Assembly: GCF_020480685.1 (NCBI RefSeq)
Contig: NZ_JAJAFU010000011.1
Location: 1-64,000 of the forward strand
DNA: 64,000 bases
Source: Deferrivibrio essentukiensis
GTDB taxonomy: Bacteria > Chrysiogenota > Deferribacteres > Deferribacterales > Deferrivibrionaceae
Direction: 5' to 3'
Shown here: positions 54,960 to 63,111 of the stretch, piece by piece
Layout: every line of letters starts with the position of its first letter
Numbering within the stretch: position 1 is the stretch's first letter
Position numbers and translations under genes: made by a program
Notes under the pieces: generated by a model
The model's database searches: none
Seen by the model: only the letters and a program-made list of their open reading frames with translations
What the model was told of the DNA's origin: nothing

Positions 54960-54968
54960 TGGTATAAT
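54960..54968 (+). promoter_or_regulatory. Extended -10 promoter of the CsgG/FlgT-like pair
   Basis: TGGTATAAT fits the extended TGnTATAAT pattern, about 39 bases upstream of the lipoprotein start; no good -35 is needed. Ribosome site AGGGGG at 54996-55001. Confidence 0.55.
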
Positions 54969-55006
54969 ATTTTTAGGTCTTAAATAATTAACTTTAGGGG
55001 GTTTAG

Positions 55007-56194
55007 ATGAAATCTTTGAAATTATTGGCTTCAGTTCTTAGTTTGTCCTTGGTTCTTTTCGCCTGTGCTGCACCAAAAATTGACCCGATGAGTATGCAGG
55101 TTACGCCTGCCGATACTGAGCAGGTTAATATCCCTCAGATTTGTATGGCCCAATACGAAAGCAAAAAAATAAGTGTTGCTGTACTTCCTTTTACCAACAA
55201 TACTACTTTTGGAAAAATGGAAGGGGTTAATACAAATATTCAGGGTGAGGCTACCAGGACTCATACTTCTGCAGGTGTTGCAGGTGTTGTTGCTGCGCCG
55301 GGTGCAGTTGGAATAGGTTATGCAGGTGCCAGTAAAACAAATGTTAAGTACTCAAAAGATATTAACACTTTTTACAGACAGATTTCACCTCAGCTTGGTG
55401 AGTTTGCTCAGTCAGCAGTTGAGGATACTATTGTTAACATTGGTGGTGTGAATGTTTTTAGCCGAGCTCAAATGGAAAAAATACTCCAGGAGCAAGGATT
55501 TCAGATGAATGTGGCTGATCCTAATACTGTTGCTCAGTTTGGCAAAATTGCCGGTGTAAGTTATGTAATCACAGGTACTGTTGACAATATAAATGCAAAA
55601 TATGTTCCTAAATCAGATACCAATACAGGAAATGTCTGGGTCAACCTTGCCCTTGCTGTTGGAAAATCTATGGTTGAGGGATGGAATGTTACCACTGATA
55701 TGACAGTACAGCTTATTGATGTATCCACAGGACAGATTTTGCTTTCCAAAAAGGTAAGCGGACGTGAACTTGGGGGGACACAGCCAGGTTTTAACCCTGA
55801 GCTTGTAGTTACTGCTGCCAAGAAGGCTATGCAGGAGTCTGTTGATGATATAAAACCTGTTTTTTCAGAGCATTTTTCTGCAAAAGCGTATATCAATCAA
55901 CTTAGAGGAAATAAGTCTGCGGCAATGGTTTCCATGGGAAGAAAAGATGGAATAAAGCCAGGTGACAAGCTTGAAGCTTATGAATTTTTGGAAGTGCAGG
56001 ATTTTATGACAAAAAAATCAAATTGTACAAAATCCAAAATTCCTGTTGAGTTGATAGTAAGTGACCAGGTGGATGAATCAACTTCGTGGGTTGTAGTTGA
56101 GGGTGAGCCTAATTCAAAAATGAGACTTAAACTGGGTACTCTGGTCAAAAGGGCACCTTTGTCTGGGCAAAGTGTGATAAAAAAATTGTGGTAA
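55007..56194 (+). CDS. CsgG-family outer-membrane lipoprotein with FlgT-like C-terminal domain
   Basis: 395 residues. Signal with lipobox LFAC, lipidated Cys20. A CsgG-like domain follows: ISVAVLPFTNNTTF near 62-75, QFGKIAGVSYVITGTV near 173-188, and VQLIDVSTGQILLSKKVSG near 235-253. The last about 100 residues (AYINQLRGNKSAAMVSMGRKDGIKPGDKLEAYE..., from 290) resemble the FlgT C-terminal domain. Thus FlgT middle and C-terminal parts seem present here while the next gene holds an LPP20/FlgT N-terminal-like part. Likely periplasmic face of the outer membrane; secretion pore or flagellar-collar role is not decided. Confidence 0.8.
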   Translation: MKSLKLLASVLSLSLVLFACAAPKIDPMSMQVTPADTEQVNIPQICMAQYESKKISVAVLPFTNNTTFGKMEGVNTNIQGEATRTHTSAGVAGVVAAPGAVGIGYAGASKTNVKYSKDINTFYRQISPQLGEFAQSAVEDTIVNIGGVNVFSRAQMEKILQEQGFQMNVADPNTVAQFGKIAGVSYVITGTVDNINAKYVPKSDTNTGNVWVNLALAVGKSMVEGWNVTTDMTVQLIDVSTGQILLSKKVSGRELGGTQPGFNPELVVTAAKKAMQESVDDIKPVFSEHFSAKAYINQLRGNKSAAMVSMGRKDGIKPGDKLEAYEFLEVQDFMTKKSNCTKSKIPVELIVSDQVDESTSWVVVEGEPNSKMRLKLGTLVKRAPLSGQSVIKKLW

Positions 56195-56200
56195 CTGGTT

Positions 56201-57313
56201 ATGTGTAAAAAGATATTTATAACTGCTATTATACTGTTAGCGGCATTCTCTTTACATTTATATGCTGCATCTGTAGAGGCTGTCGGTGAAGCATTGATAG
56301 CAAACAACGATATTGGTGCTGCCAAAAATCAGGCGATAGTGCGGGCAAAATGGGCAGCTCTTGAAAAGGCCGCTCAGGTAAATGTGAAGGTTGAGACAAT
56401 TGTTCAAAATGCACTTTTGGTTGATGAATCTATTAAATCAGAAGTATCAGGAGCTATTAAGGATTTTTCGGTTATTGATGAAGGTAAAGATGGGGATACA
56501 TATTGGGTAAAGATTAAGGCCAATGTAGAGCAAAAAGATGCGGTTAAAACAGTAAGTCTTTTTGCAAAAAATACTTCAGTATCTGTGCTTCTACCTGTAG
56601 TATTTCCTGATGGAAGAGTGCTTGAAACATCTCCATTGTCTGAAAAAATCATTAATGAACTTTTGCTGCAAAATTTTGAGGTTGTGGATGTTGCTTCGCT
56701 TGGCAACCCCTATTCAATTGAACAGCTCAGCAATGCTATGCAGAATAATGATTTTTTGCTTCTTAGAAGTCTGGCTTACAGGTCTCTTTCAGGGGTATTG
56801 CTTGTTGGTAAAGTTGAAAGCATTGCCACTGCAAAAGAGGGTAAAAATATTGGATATGGGATTAATCTCCCTTTTAATATTGTAAATGGTAAACTGACTT
56901 ATAGACTTATAGGAAGTAAAGACGGACAGAAAATTATTCTTGATAGTGGCTATGTTTCGGCAAGAGGTCAGGCTGCTTCTGTTGATGATGCAGTTTATAA
57001 TATGCTTGAAAACCTCAGCTATGAAGTAACAAACAGAATTATATCAAAAATCTCTGAAAAGATCAGGGGGATTGAAAACAGAAAGGTGGAAATTGTTTTG
57101 GCGGGAAATACCGACGTAAACAAGCTGTTGCAGTTAAAGGGTGACCTTCAGTATATTGCCTGGGTACTAAATATTGAAACTCAAGGTACTGACAAACTTG
57201 TCCTTGATTATCCGGAAAAAGTAATTTATCTTGCCAATGCTATTGAGCAGAAGAGGATATACAGTATCAAAAAGATTGATGACAGACGAATAGTCCTTGA
57301 GTCAAACAGATAA
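56201..57313 (+). CDS. Secreted LPP20/FlgT-N-like protein
   Basis: 370 residues with a signal peptide (about 1-22, ending SLHLYA). The N-terminal mature part (VEAVGEALIANNDIGAAKNQAIVRAKWAALEKAAQV, about 25-60) has the LPP20/FlgT_N pattern, and SVLLPVVFPDGRVLETSPLSEKIINELLLQNFEVVD near 127-162 is a TolB-N/CsgG-like beta-alpha element. The C-terminal 90 residues are not recognised. Seven bases after the lipoprotein gene and before a terminator, so the two form a two-gene operon and probably one complex. Confidence 0.72.
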   Translation: MCKKIFITAIILLAAFSLHLYAASVEAVGEALIANNDIGAAKNQAIVRAKWAALEKAAQVNVKVETIVQNALLVDESIKSEVSGAIKDFSVIDEGKDGDTYWVKIKANVEQKDAVKTVSLFAKNTSVSVLLPVVFPDGRVLETSPLSEKIINELLLQNFEVVDVASLGNPYSIEQLSNAMQNNDFLLLRSLAYRSLSGVLLVGKVESIATAKEGKNIGYGINLPFNIVNGKLTYRLIGSKDGQKIILDSGYVSARGQAASVDDAVYNMLENLSYEVTNRIISKISEKIRGIENRKVEIVLAGNTDVNKLLQLKGDLQYIAWVLNIETQGTDKLVLDYPEKVIYLANAIEQKRIYSIKKIDDRRIVLESNR

Positions 57314-57317
57314 TCAG

Positions 57318-57352
57318 AAGAGCCGCATAATTTAAGCGGCTCTTTTATTTTA
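57318..57352 (+). terminator. Terminator of the CsgG/FlgT-like pair
   Basis: AAGAGCCGC (57318-57326) pairs with GCGGCTCTT (57336-57344), then TTATTTTA. Confidence 0.85.
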
Positions 57353-57393
57353 CCATTTGAAATATATCTGATTTAAATAAAATCATACCTCTA

Positions 57394-57422
57394 TTGACAT
57401 TTGGTTTAAATAAGACTAATAT
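57394..57422 (+). promoter_or_regulatory. Promoter and possible autoregulatory site of the Rrf2 gene
   Basis: TTGACA (57394-57399), 17 bases, TAATAT (57417-57422). The -10 is framed by the short inverted repeat AGAC-N7-GTCT, and the sequence TTTAAATAA occurs twice (near 57371 and 57403). Autoregulation is inferred. Confidence 0.6.
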
Positions 57423-57454
57423 TGTCTAAATTAAGTTTGCAAGAGGTATTAGTT

Positions 57455-57856
57455 ATGAAAATAACCAGAGCAGGGGATTATGCTTTAAAAGTTATGGCTT
57501 ATATTGGTTCGCAGGATAAAAATAAGTTATTTATGCGTAATGAGTTATCGGAAATTTGTGGCATTCCTGATAGTTTTTTGGGCAAAATTTTACAGTCCCT
57601 TGCAAGAAACAATATTTTGTATTCCGAGAGGGGTAAAAACGGTGGTTTTAAGTTTGTTAAAGAGCCTCAGGAGATAACATTGTACGACATAATAAAGGCT
57701 GTTGAGGGGGAAATAAAGATAAATGATTGTCTTGTTGACCCGGATTTTTGTTCAGGTCTGACTTCTTGCAATATCCATAATGTGCTTGGTAAAATCAGGG
57801 AATCATTTATAGATGAGCTCAAAAAATATACCCTTGAAAATATTATCCAAGGTTAA
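57455..57856 (+). CDS. Rrf2-family transcriptional regulator with three-Cys cluster motif
   Basis: 133 residues from ATG 57455 with AGAGGT upstream; the -10 box at 57417-57422 rules out the upstream in-frame start. The winged helix opens with MKITRAGDYALKVMAYI, contains a recognition helix ELSEICGIPDSFLGKILQSLARNNIL and the wing SERGKNGGF. Cys92, Cys99 and Cys105 are spaced as in IscR/NsrR Fe-S sensors (C-x6-C-x5-C). It may sense iron-sulfur, NO or redox state. Next gene on the same strand is class II RNR. Confidence 0.9.
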   Translation: MKITRAGDYALKVMAYIGSQDKNKLFMRNELSEICGIPDSFLGKILQSLARNNILYSERGKNGGFKFVKEPQEITLYDIIKAVEGEIKINDCLVDPDFCSGLTSCNIHNVLGKIRESFIDELKKYTLENIIQG

Positions 57857-58024
57857 AGTAGTTTACATATTATTAAATGTAACTTATTGATAGTAAATGT
57901 AAAAATATATTGTTTTTATTACCATAAGGTTATAGGTTTTTAGATTATTTGCTATTGAAATTAAAAAAATATAGGTTAAAATCCTACAGCTAATTTTCAA
58001 ATAAGTTATCCTGGAGGAATTTTA

Positions 58025-60334
58025 ATGATTAAAACAGATTTATTAGAAAAACTAAATAAAGAGCCAAAACTTTCAGCTAATGCTGTCACGGTTTTAAAGA
58101 AAAGGTATCTCAAGAAAGATGAGGATGGAAATGTAGTTGAGACACCTCAGGGTATGTTTCAAAGAGTAGCTTTGAATATTGCAAATGCTGAATTAAAATA
58201 TGGCTCTGAATCAAAATACGAAGAATACGCCGTGAAGTTTTATGATATGATGGTAGACTTAAAATTTCTTCCAAATTCGCCCACACTTATGAATGCTGGT
58301 AAGGAGCTGCAGCAGCTTTCAGCCTGTTTTGTGCTTCCTGTTGAGGATTCTCTGGAAAAAATATTTGAGGCTGTAAAACATACTGCTCTTATTCACAAGT
58401 CGGGTGGCGGGACAGGGTTTTCATTTTCAAGGTTAAGACCTAAAGATGATGTTGTTAAGACTACTAAAGGGGTATCAAGTGGCCCTGTTTCATTTATGAG
58501 TGTTTTTGATTCTGCAACAGAAACTATAAAGCAAGGTGGGACAAGAAGAGGAGCCAATATGGGTATCCTTAGAGTTGACCATCCGGATATTATGGAATTT
58601 ATTTACGCTAAACAGGATAAAAGCAAACTTACAAATTTTAACCTTTCAGTTGCTATCACTGAAGAGTTTATGGAAAAAGCTCTTAAAAATGAAGAATATG
58701 AGTTGAAAAATCCTAAGACTGGTAAAACAGTAAAGAAGTTGAATGCAAAAGATGTCTTTGATCAAATGGTGAAACTTGCGTGGGAAGGTGGAGATCCTGG
58801 TATTATTTTTATTGACAGAATAAATAAGTTTAACCCTACACCAAAAGAAGGTGAGATGGAGAGTACTAACCCTTGTGGTGAGCAACCTCTTTTACCGTAT
58901 GAGTCATGCAATTTGGGTTCAATTAATCTTGGTCGATTTGTGAAAGGAAATGATATCGATTGGGATGATTTGAGATATGTTGTTCAAACGGGTGTAAGGT
59001 TTTTAGATGATGTAATTGATATGAATTCTTACCCTATTAAAGAAATTGAACAAATGACTAAAAAGAATAGAAAAATAGGTCTTGGTGTTATGGGCTTTGC
59101 AGATATGTTGGCAATGCTTGATATCCCTTATAACAGTGAAGAAGCGATTGAGATGGCTGAAAAAGTTATGAAATTTATACAGGAAGAAGGGAGAATAGCT
59201 TCAAGTGAACTTGCCAAAGAAAGAGGCAATTTTCCTAACTTTGATGACAGTATTTATCCCGGTATGGGATTTTCAAATATGAGAAATGCCACTGTCACAA
59301 CTATTGCACCTACCGGCACAATTTCAATTATTGGTGGTTGTTCAAGCGGTGTTGAGCCATACTTTGCCATAGCTTTTTACAGAAATGTAATGGATAACAA
59401 CAAACTTGTGGAAGTTAATCCTATATTTAAAGAAAGGGCAAAGAAAGAGGGCTTTTTTTCTAAAGAGTTAATGGATAAAATAGCGGAACAGGGCACTCTT
59501 CATGATATAGAAGAAGTCCCTTCTCACATTAAAAAAGTTTTTGTTACTGCACATGAGATTTCTCCTATCTGGCATGTTAGAATGCAGGCTGCATTTCAAA
59601 AATATACTGACAATGCCGTTAGCAAGACTGTTAATTTTCCTAATGACGCAACTGTTGATGATGTTAGGGAAGTTTATGTATTGGCATACAAGCAAGGTTG
59701 TAAAGGTATTACTATTTATCGTGATGGCAGTCGTGATGCACAGGTGATTAACTTAGGTACAAAAGAGAAGTCACCTAAAGAAGAGATTGCTCAGGAATAT
59801 CATGGAGTTTTTAGGCCTAGACCAAGACCAAAGGTACTGTTTGGTAAGACACTGGAAATGATGACAGGATGTGGAAAGCTTTATGTGACAATTAATTTTG
59901 ATGAAAATAACGAGCCTTTTGAAGTATTTACAAGTATGGGTAAGGCTGGTGGTTGTGCTCAGAGTCAGTGTGAGGCAATAGGTAGATTAATATCTCTTGT
60001 TTTCAGAAGTGGTGGTGACTATGATATTGTGGTCAAACAGCTTAAAGGTATTTCTTGCCATATGAGATATGGTTTTGGACAAAATCAGATATTAAGCTGT
60101 GCTGATGCAGTTGGAAAAGCCATTGAAAAAGCAATAATGATGGGCTCTGAGTTTAAGGTAATCAATCAGGAAAAATTAACTGTTGATAAACTACTTGCTG
60201 AAGCAGAAAAAAAAGTTGCAAGCACTACTGAACAGCAAATTAGAAATGGTGCATGCCCTGAGTGTGGGGGTCCTATCCAATATGTAGAAGGGTGTGACGT
60301 TTGTCATTCTTGCGGATATTCTCATTGTAGTTAA
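58025..60334 (+). CDS. nrdJ: Adenosylcobalamin-dependent (class II) ribonucleoside-diphosphate reductase
   Basis: Makes deoxyribonucleotides using a B12-derived radical and works with or without oxygen. 769 residues. Seen: FLPNSPTLMNAGKELQQLSACFVLPVEDS near 80-108 with a redox Cys, TGFSFSRLRP near 130-139, NPCGEQPLLPYESCNLGSINL near 282-302 (radical and redox Cys region), and ATVTTIAPTGTISIIGGCSSGVEP near 424-447. The C-terminus has CPECGG and a final CHSCGYSHC zinc/redox tail (about 745-769). No ATP-cone or NrdB partner and no cobalamin riboswitch in the 168-base leader. Ribosome site TGGAGG at 58013-58018. Confidence 0.94.
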   Translation: MIKTDLLEKLNKEPKLSANAVTVLKKRYLKKDEDGNVVETPQGMFQRVALNIANAELKYGSESKYEEYAVKFYDMMVDLKFLPNSPTLMNAGKELQQLSACFVLPVEDSLEKIFEAVKHTALIHKSGGGTGFSFSRLRPKDDVVKTTKGVSSGPVSFMSVFDSATETIKQGGTRRGANMGILRVDHPDIMEFIYAKQDKSKLTNFNLSVAITEEFMEKALKNEEYELKNPKTGKTVKKLNAKDVFDQMVKLAWEGGDPGIIFIDRINKFNPTPKEGEMESTNPCGEQPLLPYESCNLGSINLGRFVKGNDIDWDDLRYVVQTGVRFLDDVIDMNSYPIKEIEQMTKKNRKIGLGVMGFADMLAMLDIPYNSEEAIEMAEKVMKFIQEEGRIASSELAKERGNFPNFDDSIYPGMGFSNMRNATVTTIAPTGTISIIGGCSSGVEPYFAIAFYRNVMDNNKLVEVNPIFKERAKKEGFFSKELMDKIAEQGTLHDIEEVPSHIKKVFVTAHEISPIWHVRMQAAFQKYTDNAVSKTVNFPNDATVDDVREVYVLAYKQGCKGITIYRDGSRDAQVINLGTKEKSPKEEIAQEYHGVFRPRPRPKVLFGKTLEMMTGCGKLYVTINFDENNEPFEVFTSMGKAGGCAQSQCEAIGRLISLVFRSGGDYDIVVKQLKGISCHMRYGFGQNQILSCADAVGKAIEKAIMMGSEFKVINQEKLTVDKLLAEAEKKVASTTEQQIRNGACPECGGPIQYVEGCDVCHSCGYSHCS

Positions 60335-60345
60335 TGAAATTATAT

Positions 60346-60373
60346 ATAAGGGCGTAATAAGTTACGCCCTTAT
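60346..60373. terminator. Bidirectional hairpin between convergent nrdJ and SSS genes
   Basis: Perfect 12-bp stem ATAAGGGCGTAA (60346-60357) with TTACGCCCTTAT (60362-60373). It overlaps the stop region of the convergent symporter gene. Confidence 0.75.
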
Positions 60374-61632
60374 ATCATGTAGTATATTATTACGATAAAT
60401 AATATGTAGTAAAGTAGCTCAAATTTTTTAAAATCTATTTTATGTCCAAAGTACAATATTGACAATAGAGGTAGGAAGATAATTGAACCTCTAATCCCCA
60501 TAGATAAGTAACTCCACTTCAAAATTTTTGACTGCATACCCAATAATACTATTAAAAATGAGGTAAAAACTACGATGGTGTTTACAAGGCGAATTACATT
60601 TATCTCATTTTTAAAATTAAATTTTGATAGAAAATCTTTAAAGATATTAGTTGTAACACCTACAACAAGTCCAGATGCTGTTCCTAAGATTATGAACAAA
60701 ATAAAAGATAGTATTATAGAACTGAATACGGATGGGAAGTGAGTGCTTATAAAATATGGGAGGACTTCTGCTCCACTTTGAGTGGCAAAGCCATTTGCTC
60801 TTACATACATACCTACATAAACACCGAGAAAGCCTATAGGTGGAATCAATACAGCACTTAATAAACTTCCTAATATGGCATCTTTTTTACTTTTGGCTGA
60901 GAAGATTGCCTGTAAATATACTTGCGTAGAAAGAACACCAATTATCATAAATACAATATCAAATATGGCTTTCTTTTTTCCGTAACTGAATAAGCTAAAC
61001 CAATTAATATTTTTAGGCAGCTTATCAAAAATTTCCAATCCGCTATGTCTAAATGCTTCTACGAAGCTTACGGTCATAACAATGTAGATTACAAATATTT
61101 TTATTTTTCCAATTACTGACGAGCCTTTTACTCCGCCATATACCGAATAAGTTAAGATTAACAAGGAAGAGATAAATGAGCCTATCACTATGTTAGTATT
61201 GAAAAAAAATGAAACTATTGCTCCTGATGCAATTATTTGAGCAATAATGTGAATGTATATGCCGAGAGTGCTAAAAAAACTGCTGATTTTTTTAAATCTA
61301 TCTCCAAAATAGTTGCCAATAAATTCTGTGACAGTTGTTATTTTATTGTCATATAGTTTATTAGTAAAAAAAAGTCCCAAAATAAAGCACGCAATTCCTG
61401 AACCGAGTGTAAAAATTACCCCGGCAATTCCGTAATAATAGGCCATTTGAACGGTTCCGATTGTGGATGCACCGCCGACAAGTGTTCCTATAATAACGCC
61501 GGCTACCCCGAAATAGCTTAGATTTCTTCCTGCCAACATAAAATCATTACTGTTGTTAGCTTTGTGTTTTGAACTAAAAACCTGAAGACTTAATATTATA
61601 GTAAATATTACAAATATAGATTTTTGTATCAT
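60370..61632 (-). CDS. Sodium:solute symporter family protein (substrate unknown)
   Basis: 420 residues and about eleven to twelve hydrophobic spans, shorter than typical SSS carriers of 480-600. FMLAGRNLSYFGVAGVIIGTLVGGASTIGTVQMAYYYGIAGVIFTLGSGI near 31-80 is the SSS core with the conserved GG-S-T. It lacks a clear substrate hint. Start overlaps the macrodomain gene's stop by 4 bases, which ties the two functionally, perhaps to uptake of nucleosides or other ADP-ribose related compounds (speculative). Confidence 0.85.
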   Translation of the reverse strand: MIQKSIFVIFTIILSLQVFSSKHKANNSNDFMLAGRNLSYFGVAGVIIGTLVGGASTIGTVQMAYYYGIAGVIFTLGSGIACFILGLFFTNKLYDNKITTVTEFIGNYFGDRFKKISSFFSTLGIYIHIIAQIIASGAIVSFFFNTNIVIGSFISSLLILTYSVYGGVKGSSVIGKIKIFVIYIVMTVSFVEAFRHSGLEIFDKLPKNINWFSLFSYGKKKAIFDIVFMIIGVLSTQVYLQAIFSAKSKKDAILGSLLSAVLIPPIGFLGVYVGMYVRANGFATQSGAEVLPYFISTHFPSVFSSIILSFILFIILGTASGLVVGVTTNIFKDFLSKFNFKNEINVIRLVNTIVVFTSFLIVLLGMQSKILKWSYLSMGIRGSIIFLPLLSILYFGHKIDFKKFELLYYILFIVIIYYMI

Positions 61633-62150
61633 TTGAATTTACTACTAATAGTTCCATATATATTTTGAAATGTGTTAAAATCTTCTTCAGAAAAAAGGCA
61701 TATATAACAATATTTGATTTTATTATCATTTATTTTTTTGAAGTCAAACATTGAAGTTAATATAATATGCGCAGCCTCTTTGATTGGGTAACCAAATATT
61801 CCTGTAGATATGGCCGGGAATGCTATGGAAGATATACCGTATCTGTTGGCAAGTTTTAGTGCATTATATACGGCGTTGTAAAGCTTTTTCTCCGGTTGTT
61901 TATCTATGGAATATCTGGGGCCAACGGCATGAATTACATAATTTGCTTTTAGACTACCACCTGTAGTTATGACCGCATCTCCGACTTCACAATGACCTAT
62001 TTTATTGCATTCTAATTGGATTTTTTCTCCACCTTTTTGTCTGATAGCACCAGCAACTCCGCTTCCGAGTATCAATTTACTGTTAGCCGGATTCACAATA
62101 CATTCAATGTCAAGTTCAGTAATATCACCTTTTATTAATATTATTTCCAT
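61629..62150 (-). CDS. Macrodomain protein (O-acetyl-ADP-ribose deacetylase YmdB-like)
   Basis: 173-residue stand-alone macrodomain. IVNPANSKLILGSGVAGAIRQKGG near 18-41 forms the ADP-ribose-binding loop with Asn and GSGVAGAI; VIHAVGPRY near 72-80; IAFPAISTGIFGYPIKEAA near 108-126 is the second phosphate loop. Hydrolyses ADP-ribosyl or O-acetyl-ADP-ribose esters. First gene of a two-gene operon with the SSS carrier. Confidence 0.92.
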   Translation of the reverse strand: MEIILIKGDITELDIECIVNPANSKLILGSGVAGAIRQKGGEKIQLECNKIGHCEVGDAVITTGGSLKANYVIHAVGPRYSIDKQPEKKLYNAVYNALKLANRYGISSIAFPAISTGIFGYPIKEAAHIILTSMFDFKKINDNKIKYCYICLFSEEDFNTFQNIYGTISSKFK

Positions 62151-62294
62151 AACTTATATTATCATTAAAAATTAAAATTTTACTACAAAAAATTTTAATT
62201 TAACTTATAGGAAATTTATATATACCTGTATTTAAATATAAATCTTGACAATTTAGAGATAATGTTTTAAAAAAGGAAAACAAAAGGAATGGTT

Positions 62295-63101
62295 ATGAAA
62301 ATAGGGTGTTCACAGAGAATAATTAAAACAGGGCATGTTGAGGATAACTTGGCTCATTTTGTTAATGACTTATCGTTTTATAGCGATGAGGGTGTGAGTC
62401 TTGTTGTTTTTCCTGAAATGTGGGCAACCGGGTTTGATTATAAGAATATTGTAACTCATGCAGAAGCTACAGAAAATATAGTTGAGCAAATTTCTAAAAA
62501 ACTTGGTCACAATCAGTTGGCAATACTATCATTGCCTGAAAAATCTGTAGATAAAGTTTACAATACTATCTTTGCAGTTACAAATAATGGAGTCGTTGTC
62601 AAATATAGAAAAACATTTCTTTTCTCCCCTTTAAAAGAGGATATCTATTTTGCAAGGGGTGATATGGACATCCCCGTGTTTAATTTCAATGATTTTAATA
62701 TATCGTTACATACATGCTATGAAATAAGATTTCCTGAAGTTTTTAGAATTGCTGCGTATAATGGCTCTGATTTAATGATAGTTCCTGCCATATGGCCAGA
62801 GTTTAAAAAATATCACTGGTTAACACTTTTAAGGGCAAGAGCTATTGAAAATCAAGCATATGTTGTAGGATGTAATGCTGCTGAAGTTATCAATGATACG
62901 AAAACGATTATATGCGGTAACTCTGCAGTATTTGATTCTTGGGGTGAGTCAGTAGGATATACTGAAAAAGGCTCAAATAGGTTGATAGTGGAAATTACAA
63001 AAGAAAAAGTAACTGAAGTAAGACAGGCTATTCCAAGCCTTAAAGATGCGAAAGATTTCTTTAAAATAAATAAAGCAAAGATGTCCATTAGTGGCAAATA
63101 A
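62295..63101 (+). CDS. Carbon-nitrogen hydrolase (nitrilase superfamily, omega-amidase-like)
   Basis: 268 residues from ATG 62295 (AAAGGA at six bases; ATG 62289 is too close). The catalytic triad is present: Glu41 in VFPEMWATG, Lys106 in KYRKTFLF, Cys141 in [11 protein letters not shown]. The size and pattern match the Nit2/YafV omega-amidase branch, which deamidates 2-oxoglutaramate and similar acids; substrate uncertain. Ten bases before the CoA-transferase gene, so probably co-transcribed with it. Confidence 0.88.
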   Translation: MKIGCSQRIIKTGHVEDNLAHFVNDLSFYSDEGVSLVVFPEMWATGFDYKNIVTHAEATENIVEQISKKLGHNQLAILSLPEKSVDKVYNTIFAVTNNGVVVKYRKTFLFSPLKEDIYFARGDMDIPVFNFNDFNISLHTCYEIRFPEVFRIAAYNGSDLMIVPAIWPEFKKYHWLTLLRARAIENQAYVVGCNAAEVINDTKTIICGNSAVFDSWGESVGYTEKGSNRLIVEITKEKVTEVRQAIPSLKDAKDFFKINKAKMSISGK

Positions 63102-63111
63102 GGAGGAATGT

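Noticed and set aside
57857-58024. Cobalamin riboswitch before the B12-dependent reductase
   Set aside because: The leader is too short and lacks the B12-box pattern.
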